A stretch of DNA of 64,000 nt from Pascua guehoae. Taxonomy: Eukaryota; Basidiomycota; Tremellomycetes; Trichosporonales; Trichosporonaceae. This document shows positions 21,868 through 33,225 of this stretch, piece by piece. The notes below the pieces were generated by a model that was given only the letters and a program-made list of their open reading frames with translations, had not been told where the DNA came from and did no database searches. Position numbers and translations under genes: made by a program. How positions within the stretch are numbered: the first letter of the stretch is position 1; every line of letters begins with the position of its first letter. The DNA is taken from the NCBI GenBank assembly GCA_001600415.1, contig BCJX01000002.1, positions 1,797,814-1,861,813 of the forward strand, written 5' to 3'.

Positions 21868-24263
21868 ATGTCCGTCGACCCAGCCAAGGAGCTCTCGCTC
21901 CCCATCGAGCACACGCTCGAGCGCGACCACATCCCCACCACCGCCTACGACCACTACCACTCTGACAAGAAGGACGGCCTCGAGGGCAACGTCACCGTGC
22001 ACGCTGCTGATGGGCGCGATCCAGAGCTCATCCCCACAGAGGACGACTTGAAGCACCTCCGCCGCGTGCCCGCCGGTATGCCGTGAGTGTTCTCTCTTAG
22101 GCTGCCCATCTCGGTGTCTGTAGCGTGCCCCCATCTCGGTGTCTGTAGCGTGTATCCCAGTCGTGCGTGTCGTTGGTGGGACACGCGGGCAAGTTTGCAA
22201 GCTGCCTGGCTGGCGAAAAAACATCTGCTTGTTGGGTGCCACAATGCCACCTGGGAAAGGATCGTCCACGTCCATGGTCACGGACGCCTGGCCTGCCGAG
22301 ACGTCCTCTTTATGCGGTATTTGAACCGGTCAAAAGGCACAGTTGACCATCCACGGCTACCCTGCCGAGCTGCCGAGCGCCGAGATGCCTCGTGTGGAGT
22401 GACCTGTTGGGGCCTTTCTTCGGCCACCCCGAGATGCCAGAAATCCAAAATCCAGAAACCGAGAACAACACCAGAAACCCAAAACCCCCTACCCCTCCCA
22501 TGCCACAAGTATGACTAACGCGGCAGTGCGGTGGCGCTCGCCATGTGCCTGGTCGAGTTCACCGAGCGTGCATCCTACTACGGCTCGTCTGGCCCGTTCA
22601 ACAACTTTATCAACAACCCGCTCCCCAAGGGCGGCTCTGGTTCGGGTGCCGTCGCGCCGGGCGAGGCGGGCCTCAACCAGAGTGCAGGCGCGCTGGGGAT
22701 GGGGTCGGTCACGACTTCGGCGCTCGTCAAAATGTTCACATTCCTTGCCTATGTTATTCCCATCTGGGGCGGTATCATTGCCGACAACCACTGGGGACGC
22801 TTCAAGACGATTGTCGTGGGTGTCGTCATTGGGGCTGTCGCGCATGTTATTCTGGTTATTCCCGCCATTCCTTCCATTATCGCAAAGCCCAACGCGTCGT
22901 TGGGTACCTTTATTATTTCCATTATTATTCGTGAGTTGTAAAGTGTGCCGCCCAGTCCCCCCCCCCCCAACCCCGCGCCCAACTAACGGCCAGTCGCATT
23001 CGCCGCGGGCTTTATCAAGCCGTCGCTCGGCCCGCTCCTCTGTGACCAGTCGCCCGTCAAGGAGCCGACGATTATGCACACGAAAAAGGGCGAGCGAGTC
23101 ATTGTCGACCCGTCGGCGACGGTCGAACGCTACCTGCTCATCTTTTACGGCGCCATCAACATTGGCTCGTGTCTGCAGATTGCGACGCAGTACTCTGCGC
23201 GTCTCGTGGGCTTCTGGCTCGCCTACCTGATCCCAGGCATCATGTACATGCTGCTGGGGCCGCTGCTGTGGTTTTGCTACCCGCGCCTCACAAAGCTCCC
23301 GCCGCAGGGGTCTGTCATCCCCGACGTGTGGAAGGTCATGAAGCTGTGTTTCGGCCACGGGGGGCTGTGGAAGATGGGCCGCGGCGGCCAGGCGTGGTGG
23401 GACAAGGCCAAGCCGTCGTACATTCTCGAGCGCGACGGCCACCTGCCCGAGAGCGTCGTGTGGGACGACCGGTTTGTCGACGAGGTCCGCCAGACGTTTT
23501 CGGCCTGTGGTGTCTTTGCCCTCATCCCCATCTTTGTCCTCGCAGACGGCGGCATCGGAAACCAGCTCAACGACATGTCCGTCGCCATGACGCTCAACGG
23601 CGTGCCCAACGATGTCATCTCAAACTTTAACGCAATCTCCATCATCGTCTCGACGCCCATCGTCACCTACCTCCTCTACCCGTTCATGGAGCGCATCGGC
23701 CTCCCCCTCAAGCCCATGATGCGCATGTGTATCGGATTCCTCCTCGGCGCTCTCGGCTGTGTCGCCGCGGCCGTCATCCAGTGGCGCGTCTACAAGACCT
23801 CGCCCTGTGGATACTATGCCACCACCTGCGAACAAGTATCCCCCGTATCCCTCTGGTGGCAGGTCCTCCCCATTGCCCTCCCTGCCATTGGCGAGCTGTT
23901 TGTAAACGTCACCTCGTACGAGATTGCATACACCCGCTCCCCGGGCCGCATGAAGGGTCTCGTCTACTCGCTCGCCCTCTTCAACTCAGCCGTCGGCGCT
24001 GCAATCTCCATGGCCCTCTCCCAGGTCATCCAAGACGTGAGTCGTGCCCGAGCCCATACTTGATCTCCCCCGTACTGACCCCCCAGCCCAACCTCATCAT
24101 CCCTTGGATCGTCCTCGCCGTCATCTCGTTCATCTGCGCCTTCATCTTCCCCACCTACTTTAAAAACCTCGACCACTTTGAGTTTGCTTGGTCCGATGAG
24201 GAAAAGAGCGTCCTAAAGCCCAAGTCGGATGTCGAGGCGCCCCGCGACGAGGACAAGTACTAA
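21868..24263 (+). CDS. PTR2: PTR2-type di/tripeptide-proton symporter (POT family)
   Basis: Plasma-membrane importer of small peptides. Exons 21868-22082, 22527-22930, 22994-24036 and 24087-24263 encode 612 residues, normal for fungal PTR2. The POT signature is visible: ALAMCLVEFTERASYYGSSG in TM1, FTFLAYVIPIWGGIIADNHW with the conserved GGxxAD, and FAAGFIKPSLGPLLCDQ. Charged residues of the ExxER proton-coupling motif (EFTER) are intact. The cytosolic N-terminus is long (about 70 residues) and the C-terminus ends in an acidic/Lys tail. Intron 1 is 444 nt and contains a duplicated 23-mer; intron 2 (63 nt) has a run of C. Yeast PTR2 is induced by peptides through ubiquitin-mediated loss of Cup9; nothing here tests that. 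Confidence 0.93.
22105..22152 (+). repeat. 23-bp direct duplication in PTR2 intron 1
   Basis: CCCATCTCGGTGTCTGTAGCG occurs twice back to back, about 25 nt downstream of the donor. Confidence 0.85.
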
Positions 24264-24810
24264 GAGGGAATACCGAGTGTATGAGCAATAAGCAGGAGGG
24301 GTAGGTAGGTTTGGTTTAGGTAGGCTTGGATTTAGGTCATTCGTAGCAAGCTGGTAGTTGCAGCAATAAGTAGGGAACATGTCAGCGGTACAGAGAGCAA
24401 GTAGGGAACATGTCAGCGCTCCACACAGAGCTGCCCAAGACCGGAAAAGGAGACCTGCTGTGCTCTGTGCCATGAGAGCCGACATGGGCATTCCGCAGCC
24501 ATCGGTCGAGCGTTTCGCAGCCATCAGTCGAGTGCTGGCTGTCAGTTTTGGAATATCATCCCGCTCCTGGCCCAGCGGAGACTCTGCCAATAGCGAGAGA
24601 GTACTCTGGGGCAGGCCTAAGAGCCCAAGGCTACCCAACGCTAATGTCAGTCCGTCAGTCTCGGCTCCGGCAGACAATGTGAGTGCAGCATGACCAGTAG
24701 CGTGCGAGAGGTGAGTCCATGCAGGTGAAATGGTACAATGCAACACGCGATCCTGGTTTCTGTCCCCTGTTTCCGCCGAGCCGACGCCGTCAGTCGACGA
24801 CGACGACAGT
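24264..24810. other. Convergent intergenic region PTR2 / COX14-like
   Basis: 547 bp. AAGTAGGGAACATGTCAGCG occurs twice about 30 bp apart (near 24367 and 24400), and CGCAGCCATC also occurs twice (near 24494-24530). No gene. Confidence 0.6.
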
Positions 24811-25291
24811 CTACGAGCTGGGCTGGGCGGCGCCGGGGTTGGCGGCGAGGAAAGCTGCCTCCTGCCTCTTGAACTCGGCGTCGGCCTCTGCGCGCTGCTC
24901 CCTCTCGAGCTGCGGTTAGCGAAAAGCCAGAGAGACACGACGCACCTCGATAATCTTGCCGCGCTTGACGAGGAGGTTCTGCGTGATGACGACCGTGCCG
25001 TAGACCTGACGTGTTAGTCGCAAGCACAGGCGCGAGTTGTAAGACGAGATGTGCGGGGAATGACATGGTTGACAGTGTCGCCGGCCACCGAAAGGGGTAG
25101 TGTGGTTGGTAGTGGACTGTGAATTGGGTGGCAATGTTCACAACAACTCAGGACAAGGTCGCTGTTGAGCAGATGAACCACACCATGGCACACTCCAAGT
25201 TGCCCATGCTGTTCCAGATCGTACTCACACCAAAGCCGACGGCGCTGAACACGATCGCGCGGTGGAGAATGTTTCCGATTGACAGGGCCAT
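24811..25291 (-). CDS. COX14: COX14-like cytochrome oxidase assembly protein
   Basis: A 73-residue protein from exons 25291-25229, 25005-24946 and 24909-24811; introns are 223 and 36 nt, all phase 0. It starts MALSIGNILHRAIVFSAVGF, crosses the membrane once (residues ~13-33), then has KRGKIIELEREQRAEADAEF and a soluble tail. Size, single span near the N-terminus and the I-x-LHR start pattern resemble fungal Cox14 (yeast: DTLHRLTVLTLVGG). Cox14 partners Coa3 and Mss51 to couple Cox1 synthesis to assembly. Small mitochondrial proteins diverge fast, so another single-span inner-membrane protein is possible. Confidence 0.55.
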
Positions 25292-25725
25292 GGTGGTTGA
25301 GTGACTGGGAAGGTGGGTTTGGAGTTGTTGCTTGTCGAGCTCGTCTCTCGAGTACTCTCGGTAACAGGCGAGGTGACGGACGGATCAGCCCGGCTCGGAA
25401 ATCGGACATGCGACACGTGACACGGACAAACGTGTGTTCTCCGTACCACGTGCACCAAAATCGGCACCCCACACGTGGCATCCACGCGACGGATCTAAAC
25501 TAAGGCGCCACATTCGGCGCGAACACTGGAGTTTGGCGGCGTTTTGGCATTTTGGGTGGATGCATTTCCTCCTTGGTGGGCCAGGGTGGTGGCCGCCTGG
25601 CAGAAGGGCCAGAGAGAGGGGGTGGGAGTGTGGGTGGATGCGAGGCGAGGGAGATTTGCTGCCTCGACGTCGCCTTCACCTTCCTCTGTTCGACCACCTC
25701 AACCCGCCCAAAAACAACCTCGAAA
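25292..25725. promoter_or_regulatory. Divergent promoter COX14-like / RPL23
   Basis: 434 bp. Pyrimidine-rich just before the RPL23 ATG, as expected for a ribosomal protein gene. No further element is claimed. Confidence 0.55.
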
Positions 25726-26623
25726 ATGTCGAAGGCGAGTACCACCAGAAGAGACGCAAGCAGCGCGTACGCACCGGCTAGACCCACGAAATCACGCCTA
25801 GAAAGCGGACTCTGGGACAAGTTTGGGACAAATGGGCCGCGCACGAGACGGAGGCGAAGGGAGGACGGAGTCGGAGGGAGGAGAGATGGGGACGAGGATG
25901 GGGATGGGCGTGAGGAGGGGATGAGTAGGGAGGGAGGCAGAGAGAGCGGTGGGCGAATCCTCTTGCGCGGACGGCTGTTACTTGCAGCTGTGCATGGCAT
26001 TGAGGACACACCTGCAGCCGCTCTCCGTCTCGTGATGGTGCTCGTTGGGAAGACGTGCGCGGCCCGCGCGAGCGACGGGGGATGGTGTTTCTTGTCGCCG
26101 AATTCTAACCCTAGCAGGCCGCCACCGGTACCAAGTTCCGCATGACCCTCGGTCTCCCCGTCGGTGCCGTCATGAACTGCGCCGACAACTCGGGTGCCAA
26201 GAGTGAGTCTAGAGCTGCATCAAGCGCGGCATTCAGCTCGTACTCACGCAACAGACCTCTACGTCATCTCCGTCCTCGGCTTCGGTGCCCGCCTCAACCG
26301 TCTCCCCGCTGCCGCCGCGGGCGACATGGTCATGGCTTCGGTCAAGAAGGGCAAGCCCGAGCTCCGTAAGAAGGTCATGCCCGCCGTCATCTGCCGCCAG
26401 CGCAAGCCCTGGCGCCGTAGGGACGGTGTCTTCCTCTACTTTGAGGACAACGCCGGTGTCATTGTCAACCCCAAGGGCGAGATGAAGGGTTCGGCCATCA
26501 ACGGCCCGTGAGTACTTTGGAGATTGAATTTTTGCAACACTTAAGACTGACTCGCCCAGCGTCGCCAAGGAGTGCGCCGACCTTTGGCCCCGTATTGCCT
26601 CCAACGCCGGCACCGTCGTCTAA
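25726..26623 (+). CDS. RPL23: Ribosomal protein uL14 (RPL23)
   Basis: Universal large-subunit protein at the subunit interface. Exon 1 is only ATGTCGAAG (25726-25734), then 26118-26202, 26255-26507 and 26560-26623, giving 136 residues. Sequence is unmistakable: [70 protein letters not shown] and [16 protein letters not shown]. Intron 1 (25735-26117) has the non-canonical donor AAG|GCGAGT, i.e. a GC-AG intron; no in-frame GT donor would give MSK. Its acceptor is doubled (TAGCAG), so the product may start MSKAATG or MSKQAATG. The other introns are canonical. Long first introns after a tiny exon are common in fungal ribosomal protein genes. Confidence 0.93.
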
Positions 26624-27001
26624 GCGCGCGCCGAGTTAGGGGATACATGGGGTGTACGATGCACGAGCTATATCGCAACCGAGAGAGAGAAATGGGCGTG
26701 GGGCGTGTGACTGACTGATGGGTGGGGGTCGTGAGCAGGCCGCTGAGAGGGGAATTGAGCAGGCGTTGCGGAAGCAGGTTGCTGGGAGGGGATGCTGAGC
26801 AGGCGTTGCTGAAGCAGGTGGACAGCGATGGGCCATCGAAACATTGACTGCAGCGGGCGAACATAAAACCCCAGGTTGCATACAGGAAGAAGAGGGGCAA
26901 TGACACAATAAAGGATGGTCTTTGGCCAATGTACGAGGCCACGGGTGACGTGAGGTGCAGGGAATTGGCGATACGTTATGTGGTCGTGATGTTGGAGACG
27001 A
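26624..27001. other. Convergent intergenic region RPL23 / RCE1 with imperfect repeats
   Basis: 378 bp. About 26730-26822 holds three imperfect copies of a ~40-bp unit with core GAGCAGGCGTTGCNGAAGCAGG. No gene. Confidence 0.6.
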
Positions 27002-28225
27002 TCAGAGGCGGCGCAGGCCGTAGATGAAGGCGACAATGCCCGTGAGGTAGGCGAGCGTGATGGCTAGAGTCAGAATAGCCAGAATGCGGCACTCACAGAA
27101 GCTCTTTTCTGGGTGACGGCTGGTTGCGGTACCCGGTCCGTAGATACCCATCCAGTTGCAGAAGACGTGAGAGACGAGGGAGGGAAGGACAGAGCCTGCG
27201 CCGTTAGATATCGTTGTCATGAGCAGGCAGTCTCGCAGCTCTTACCAGTGTGGAGGAACAGGTACGATGCGTACCAGCCAAAGACGGTGGTATAGGACAT
27301 CTGGAACACTACTAGTCAGCAGGGTGTGTGTCATGGTCGACCTACAGCAGCCAAAGAAGTTCCGGATGGCCGCCTCACGCGTCGAACCTTGCTGGCGATA
27401 TGACTGGAATGCATGGTGGGCGTGGGCTGTGGGGGTCAGCTCTATTGTCCACATCTCATTCCGCAACCCAGGCGGCGCGACGCACCCAGGCCAAACCACA
27501 GTGGGGTTCCGAACACGAGCCAGCGCGGCGACAGGTGACCGAGGATGGAGATGGCGATGATGCACGAGCGGAAGAGAATCTCTTCAGAGATAGGACCCTT
27601 GATGTTAGCGATGAAACCAGCCCAGTCGAGGACGCACGACAATGTAGTTGCGCTTCTCGATGAGGCCAATCTCGAACCCTCCAAAGTTTGCCTGGCCGGG
27701 AAGCGTGTGGTCGAGGTAGTTTGCGTAGAGGGGCCCAATGAAGAGTATAGGAGCTAGGAGGTATGCAAGGGGTGTATTGATCGCTGCAGACGTGAGGCCG
27801 AGGAGACGCAAGGTCGGACGAACCTACGAGGTCACCAGTTAGCAAGGTGCGATGGGGGGCCAAGGGGGGACAATGAGGGATGCCAACGTCCAACTCACAG
27901 CGTCATAGTAGTCGTAGTCGCCAGCGAGCTTGACGGCCCAGAAGACACCAGCGACGCACAGGCGCGTGGCAATGCTGACTGCCTTCATGCGCAGGCGCAT
28001 CGTGTCCGGGTGGTCGCGGTGGCCAGAGGGCACCGTCACGTTCGGGTTTGACACGGCAGGTGCTGGCGCATTGTACTTGCGCTTGCCGAACAAGTGCTGG
28101 GCGGCATAGAGCGAACCGACATAGGTGAAGGTAAAGGCAAAGCAGAGCTTGTGTGCCGTCGACGAGGTAATGCCGACGGCGAGGGGCGCGGGGAGCGCGA
28201 GGAGGGATGATATCTCCACGGGCAT
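27002..28225 (-). CDS. RCE1: RCE1, CAAX prenyl endopeptidase
   Basis: ER membrane protease that removes the last three residues of prenylated CAAX proteins (Ras, a-factor). Seven exons: 28225-27899, 27823-27638, 27597-27486, 27426-27346, 27308-27246, 27195-27097 and 27063-27002; every junction is in phase, total 309 residues. The catalytic glutamates are in GPISEEILFRSC (EE motif) and the histidines in FGLAHAHHAF and, further on, SHVFCNWMG (second His/Asn motif). FQMSYTTVFGWYASYLFLHTG matches the family segment between them. Six introns include several of 33-44 nt. Start chosen at MPVEISSLLAL; the in-frame upstream extension is not membrane-like. It diverges from the ATG38-like gene across 365 bp. 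Confidence 0.9.
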
Positions 28226-28590
28226 GGGTAATGGTGACGACGGACAATGGGTGTCGAGGTGTGTCGGCGACCTTTGATACGTGGTCGTCCGAGTGCCAGA
28301 GTGCCACCGGTGCTGCCGAAGCCGAGCAAAGCGGGCAAAGCGGGCAAAGCAGGGTTGCGAATTGGCGGGCTTTTGGTTTTGGGTGGCAACGAACGAGGGG
28401 ACCCCGCATTGGGACGAGAAAAACAACATCCGCCTGGCCGCGCATCATGGTCACCAATCGACGACGCGCGACGACATCATCAGGTGCAGGCCGGTTGCGC
28501 TCGGTCTCACCCCATCCCTTTGGAATCCCCTTGTCACTCGTCTTGTCTTGTTTGTCTCTCTTCAACAACACACTCTATCATTACACCCCC
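28226..28590. promoter_or_regulatory. Divergent promoter RCE1 / ATG38-like
   Basis: 365 bp; includes GCGGGCAAA repeated about 2.5 times near 28328-28350 and a T/C-rich leader before 28591. Confidence 0.55.
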
Positions 28591-30384
28591 ATGGCAGAGG
28601 ATAATCCACTGCAACGCGTACGTTGCCCCCAACAAGTACCCCCACCCGAGACTCACAACAGGCACACCAACTGTCCCGAGAGGCAGGGCGCCTAACGGGC
28701 GCCAACGCACCAGTTGGCACGCTTTCGCGCGCACTGGCAACGTACCGCGAGGCAGCCACCCTGTTTGAGCAAGCAGGCGCGTCTGCCGACGACGATGTGA
28801 GCTCAAGAATCGACGCACAACTAGACAACCGGACGCTGACACCATAGAACAACCGCAAAACCCTGCGCATGCTCACAATGCAGCACCAAAAGCTGGCGCG
28901 AGACGTCGAAAGGCGGATCGCGCACCTCACTGCCGCCCCTTTACCACCTTCCCCCACATCACCGCGATCGCCTACGATGACATCCTCGCCTACCTCTCCA
29001 CGCTCTTCGTCCTTTCCATTCGCATCCGGTGCTGGGAATGCAGGCCCCAGCAGCAGCGGTGCCCCTGACCCTTCCCGCGTCGGCGGTGCCGCGTCACCAC
29101 CGCCGTTTGGGCGCCGCGCTTCGGGTGTAGCGGTCGGTCTCACTGCCGGACGCGGCATGCTTGCCAATCCGGGGCTAGGTTCGTCTACTGCTGCCGATCA
29201 TTGAGAGAAATGGGTTACTGACTCGTAGCAGTGCACGCCACGTCGCCGCGGTCCGTGCCGCCCTTTTCGCTGCGTCCCGTTCAAGACACGAGCGGGACGG
29301 GAGTGGGGACATCACAGCCACAGCCGCCGCATCCCTTTATGCCTGGAAGCCCACTCTACTCGTCGAGCTCATCCTCGGAGCCCCCAGAGGAGTCATACCT
29401 CCTCCCGGGCGCCGTGCCAGACACGGCCGACCCGTTCTCGCGCTTCTGGGGCATGTTGGAGAACATGCTCGAGGACATTAGCTTCCCCAAGGCGCTGGCG
29501 ACGGCCCAGCTCGACGCCACTCCCAAACCAGCAGAAGACGTCGATGACCGGTCTCACCGATCTCGGAAGCAGACCCAAAAGCCCAAGGCAAAGGGTGCGC
29601 ACCCCCTTCCACTCGCCTACTGACGCTCAGAACGGGAACCATCGCCAAGCGAGTCGTTCTATGTCGTTCCTCGCGATCGTGAACGGAAACCTCTCCCCGA
29701 CCCTCCCACGCGCACCGTCTCTCCCCCGAGTGTAAAGACCAACGAAGAGCTCATGCTCGAGAATGAGTCGCTCCGCGAGTCTTTGGACAAGCTTGCCGAG
29801 CACGCTCACCAGGTTGAGTTGAGGAACAAGACACTCCTCAAGCAAGCAGAGGAGCGCGAGCGGCAGGTCCACTCCCATCTGTCGGCTCTCCGCCGAGAGG
29901 TGAGCTCACCACATGAACTGGACTAACCTCCAGGCCCAGAAGACCCAGGACGTGGTCAGGTCGCAGATGTTGTCGTCATCGATGGCAGTCAGTCAGGCAG
30001 GGCACCCGCCGCCATCTCAATCGGGTGCGCAAGCTGGTGAGTGGGCCGTGATCCATGGCCTCTGGTGAGCTAACACCCTCAGCACTCCGGAAGCGTGTGG
30101 GAGAGCTGGAGGAGGAGAACAGGGGGCTTCACCAGGAAAACGAAAAGCTCCACCAGGACAATAGCAAGCTGGTGGGTCGTGTAGCCTAACGCAAGCTGAC
30201 CAGTCCAGCGTGGCCAGCTCGACAAGTTCAAGGACAAGGTGGGTGCTGTTACCTGGCCGATCATGTCTCGGGGAATGTACGCTAACATCGGCAGTGGGAC
30301 AAGCTCAAGGCGAAGAAGGAGGCAAAGGCGGCGGCAAAGGCACGCGCGCCGCGTTCGCCAGAGCCCGGCCCATTAGGATTGTAG
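28591..30384 (+). CDS. ATG38: ATG38/NRBF2-like autophagy protein (MIT domain plus coiled coil)
   Basis: Nine exons (28591-28617, 28662-28796, 28848-29178, 29229-29594, 29631-29899, 29934-30036, 30083-30171, 30209-30238, 30295-30384) give 479 residues, all in phase. Residues 1-80 form an MIT-like helical hairpin (AHQLSREAGRLTG, ALATYREAATLFEQAG, LRMLTMQHQKLARDVERRIA), the arrangement of NRBF2/Atg38, which bridges Atg14-Vps34 complex I. A Ser/Pro-rich linker follows, then a segment SRFWGMLENMLEDISFPKAL. Coiled coils cover residues about 320-380 and 415-450 (ELEEENRGLHQENEKLHQD). The MIT plus coiled-coil plan and N-terminal motif support the call. Other MIT-coiled-coil proteins remain possible. 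Confidence 0.65.
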
Positions 30385-31801
30385 ACGGAGGCGGAGCAGC
30401 ATCACTATCCATTCTCATGCATCCAGTTCATCTTGGCGTTGCTGCTCTGGCTTTTGAGTTGCCTTTCGTAGTGACAAACACGACGCGCCTCTTAAACACT
30501 CCCAGTCTCTTCCCTGTCCTCGGCGGGGTATTTGGTTCAGCCACACATGCCCCTCATCCTTGCAGACTGAAGACGCATAATCGACCACAGCCAGATAAAT
30601 ATGCATAGGTGCGCCTAGCACTAACCCAGAAGCTGAATGCGTGTCCCGCATGCCCAATGATCCATTGAGAAGCAGGAAGCGGGTGTGACGGACACATTGG
30701 CATCCGCACCCCAAATCACTTGCTCATAACTTACTCATGGCGTCTCCCACGGACCCCGCCAACACTCGTTTTTCAATCGTCCCTTTCTCTTTCTTCTCAA
30801 GTACAGTTCAATGCAGTAGACGGGGGACTCTCGTCATCAAGTCCTCCTGATGCCACCAGCCTTGCTTGAAAGGCCGACACGAAAATGACGTGAGGTCCGG
30901 GGCACCCATTTCGATAACTAGTGAAGCTGCATAGAGTCCGTCGAGATTGGTCGGCGGCTTGGGGGATATTATCACTGCAGCACTTGTCGCTCTCTGTACC
31001 ACGTCCTATAAATGGGTGGATGTCAGTTGCCACTTTATCAGAGGGTATCACAAAATATAGCGGCTCTAGCTACTCGACCAAAGCACTGTAGTACACCAAT
31101 TCTCGCTACGGGTTACAACTCCTCGTCCATCTCGTCCAACATACTTGCTCTGGGGAGCGCGTGACGAGGATTATTTGGGCCCATCTCGCCCTCTCTGTGT
31201 GGGGATGGTATACCGTCTCCCCATGCTGCCATAGCTTTCGGATGTGGCCATGAGAACCTTCTGGTGGAACCACGTACGGATACTATACCATGATCGTCGA
31301 GTTGTTGTAGCGGCTGATGTCATGCCCCCACAAAGTCTGCCCTAACGTGTCTAGTGCCAGTTGTTCTGACACAGATAGGGCAAGATTCCGCTCTGGCGAC
31401 TATACGAATCCAAGTGGGACATTATTCCCCCAGCAAGTCCAAGTGCGACACCTATTCCCCAAGCAAGTCGCGGGTAAAAATTGCACCACTTACACTTATG
31501 TCGATCGGGCGGATCATGGCCGGAGAGCCTTCACGGGTGAAGCAACGCTCTCTCACACTCTCGCACTACCCTCGTCACCATTGCACAGTCGTGGATCTGC
31601 GGGCGACCGAGTACTCGCCCTAATACCCTTTGCAGCTCGGAGCGCAGTGGACATCCCCACAAGAACTCACCCACTCCACTTTCCGTGGCCGGATCTCGTC
31701 CACCAAAGAACCCATACTGTCACAGAAGGAGCCGCCACACCTTGATGTGGGTTCTAGAGGCATGTACAGTTTAATGGCGCCGAGTTACAGCTCCGTCATA
31801 G

Positions 31802-32082
31802 AAGTTTAATTAGAGTTGCCGCTGGCCCCGCTTTGCACCACGCGGTGCACTTTGGGCTGTAGGCCAGCGACAATGGTGTGTAAGTCTCGATCCCCAACTC
31901 TTTTGACCCGACTCCCAACAATCATGTCCGCCCTCCCCACCCCATGGATCAGCCACGACTCCACACAGCAAGTGTTCCCATAAACCAGGTTAACCTCGTC
32001 CGGTTTTTCGGGACGCTAGGGAGGCTTGATTAAGTTGACTGCGTTGGTGGGGGGAACATACTTTGGCCAGTGCCAACTTTAA
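31802..32082. promoter_or_regulatory. Two near-matches to the WOPR DNA motif
   Basis: CAACTTTAAAC (32074-32084; reverse complement TTTAAAGTTG) matches 8 of 9 positions of the published Wor1 motif TTAAAGTTT. AAGTTTAAT near 31802-31810 matches TTAAACTT on the other strand. Motifs this short occur by chance; binding is not shown. Confidence 0.2.
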
Positions 32083-33105
32083 ACCATCGTCGAAATCTGC
32101 CGCACCACTTTGCTGGACAGAACACTTGACGGCCCGACTTTGCATCGGTGCATATCCGTTCAACATCCAGCAAACAGACTTCAGCACATACGACTTCCAA
32201 GCACGTGCTCTCCGATGTCGGGTTTTGTGGCGCTTTTCGTTAGGTAGGTGTTGGAAAGGCCGTCAGCGCTCCTTGGCATGCACTCCATTCCAGATGCCTT
32301 TATCAGTATAACTGTATCAGCGGAACTTGGAGTTTAGTGGTCCCAAAATTGTGACTTCGGCTCTCTGAGAGACTTATTTTGGACAAGGGAGTATGAGAGG
32401 TCTGCTCCGCAATGATAGGCTCGTCTCCACGGAGCGGTCCGTGTCCAAACCGAAGCAGTAGCTGCATCTTTGGCGTCATGCCACTTTCGCAACGACTTTG
32501 GGCGTATCTCGACGCCAACAATCCTCGTCACTGCGCGGTAAGGTCGTCAGTCCCCTATACCTCTTTCGATGTCACACTACTGTCAGCTGTGACGAATGAA
32601 GCCACACAGATTATCGCCACCTCTTGCTTTACCATTTTGACTCTGGCAACAAGAAACCCAATACTCACTTGATCGTTACAAGGGGAACTAATCCTCGGTT
32701 TAGGTTGCACGGGGCACATTTATGTCTACTGCGACTTCTGCCACGAGGATAGATCTTGGCATGTGTCGCGTCGCCCTGTTGGGTACTAGTCATGACTGGA
32801 AAGGTGAAGTCGTACTTGGGTCGAGCAAAGTTGTGCCGAAGAGTCAACAGGTGAGATGGAAAAGACTTGGGAGACGACGTGCTGGAGTACGACGTGAAGC
32901 TATATTGACCCCCCTGGTACCCTTTTGGGGTGTCCACTAGGACGCGGGCCATGGAGTAAACATCCAAGACGAATTGCGCAGGCTGCGAGGATTGTACTGT
33001 AGGAGCAGACTTATGAGGATTCTGCAGTGTGCTGTACTGTCCTCCCCGCGCTTCGGTTCCGTGGGAAATTATTTCTACGGTATCATCCCACTATGGGGAC
33101 TGTCA

Positions 33106-33225
33106 CGAGATGTGGTCGCTCACGAGACGTGATTGCTTACTAGAGGTGGTCGCTCACGAGATGCGGTCGCTCACGAGATGTTGTCGCTCACGAGATGCGG
33201 TCCCTCACAAGACTCATGACCCAGT
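33106..33225. repeat. 17-18-bp tandem array (GTCGCTCACGAGATGCG)
   Basis: About six imperfect copies of a TCGCTCACGAGATG-like unit, with some degraded ones at the edges. Confidence 0.8.
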
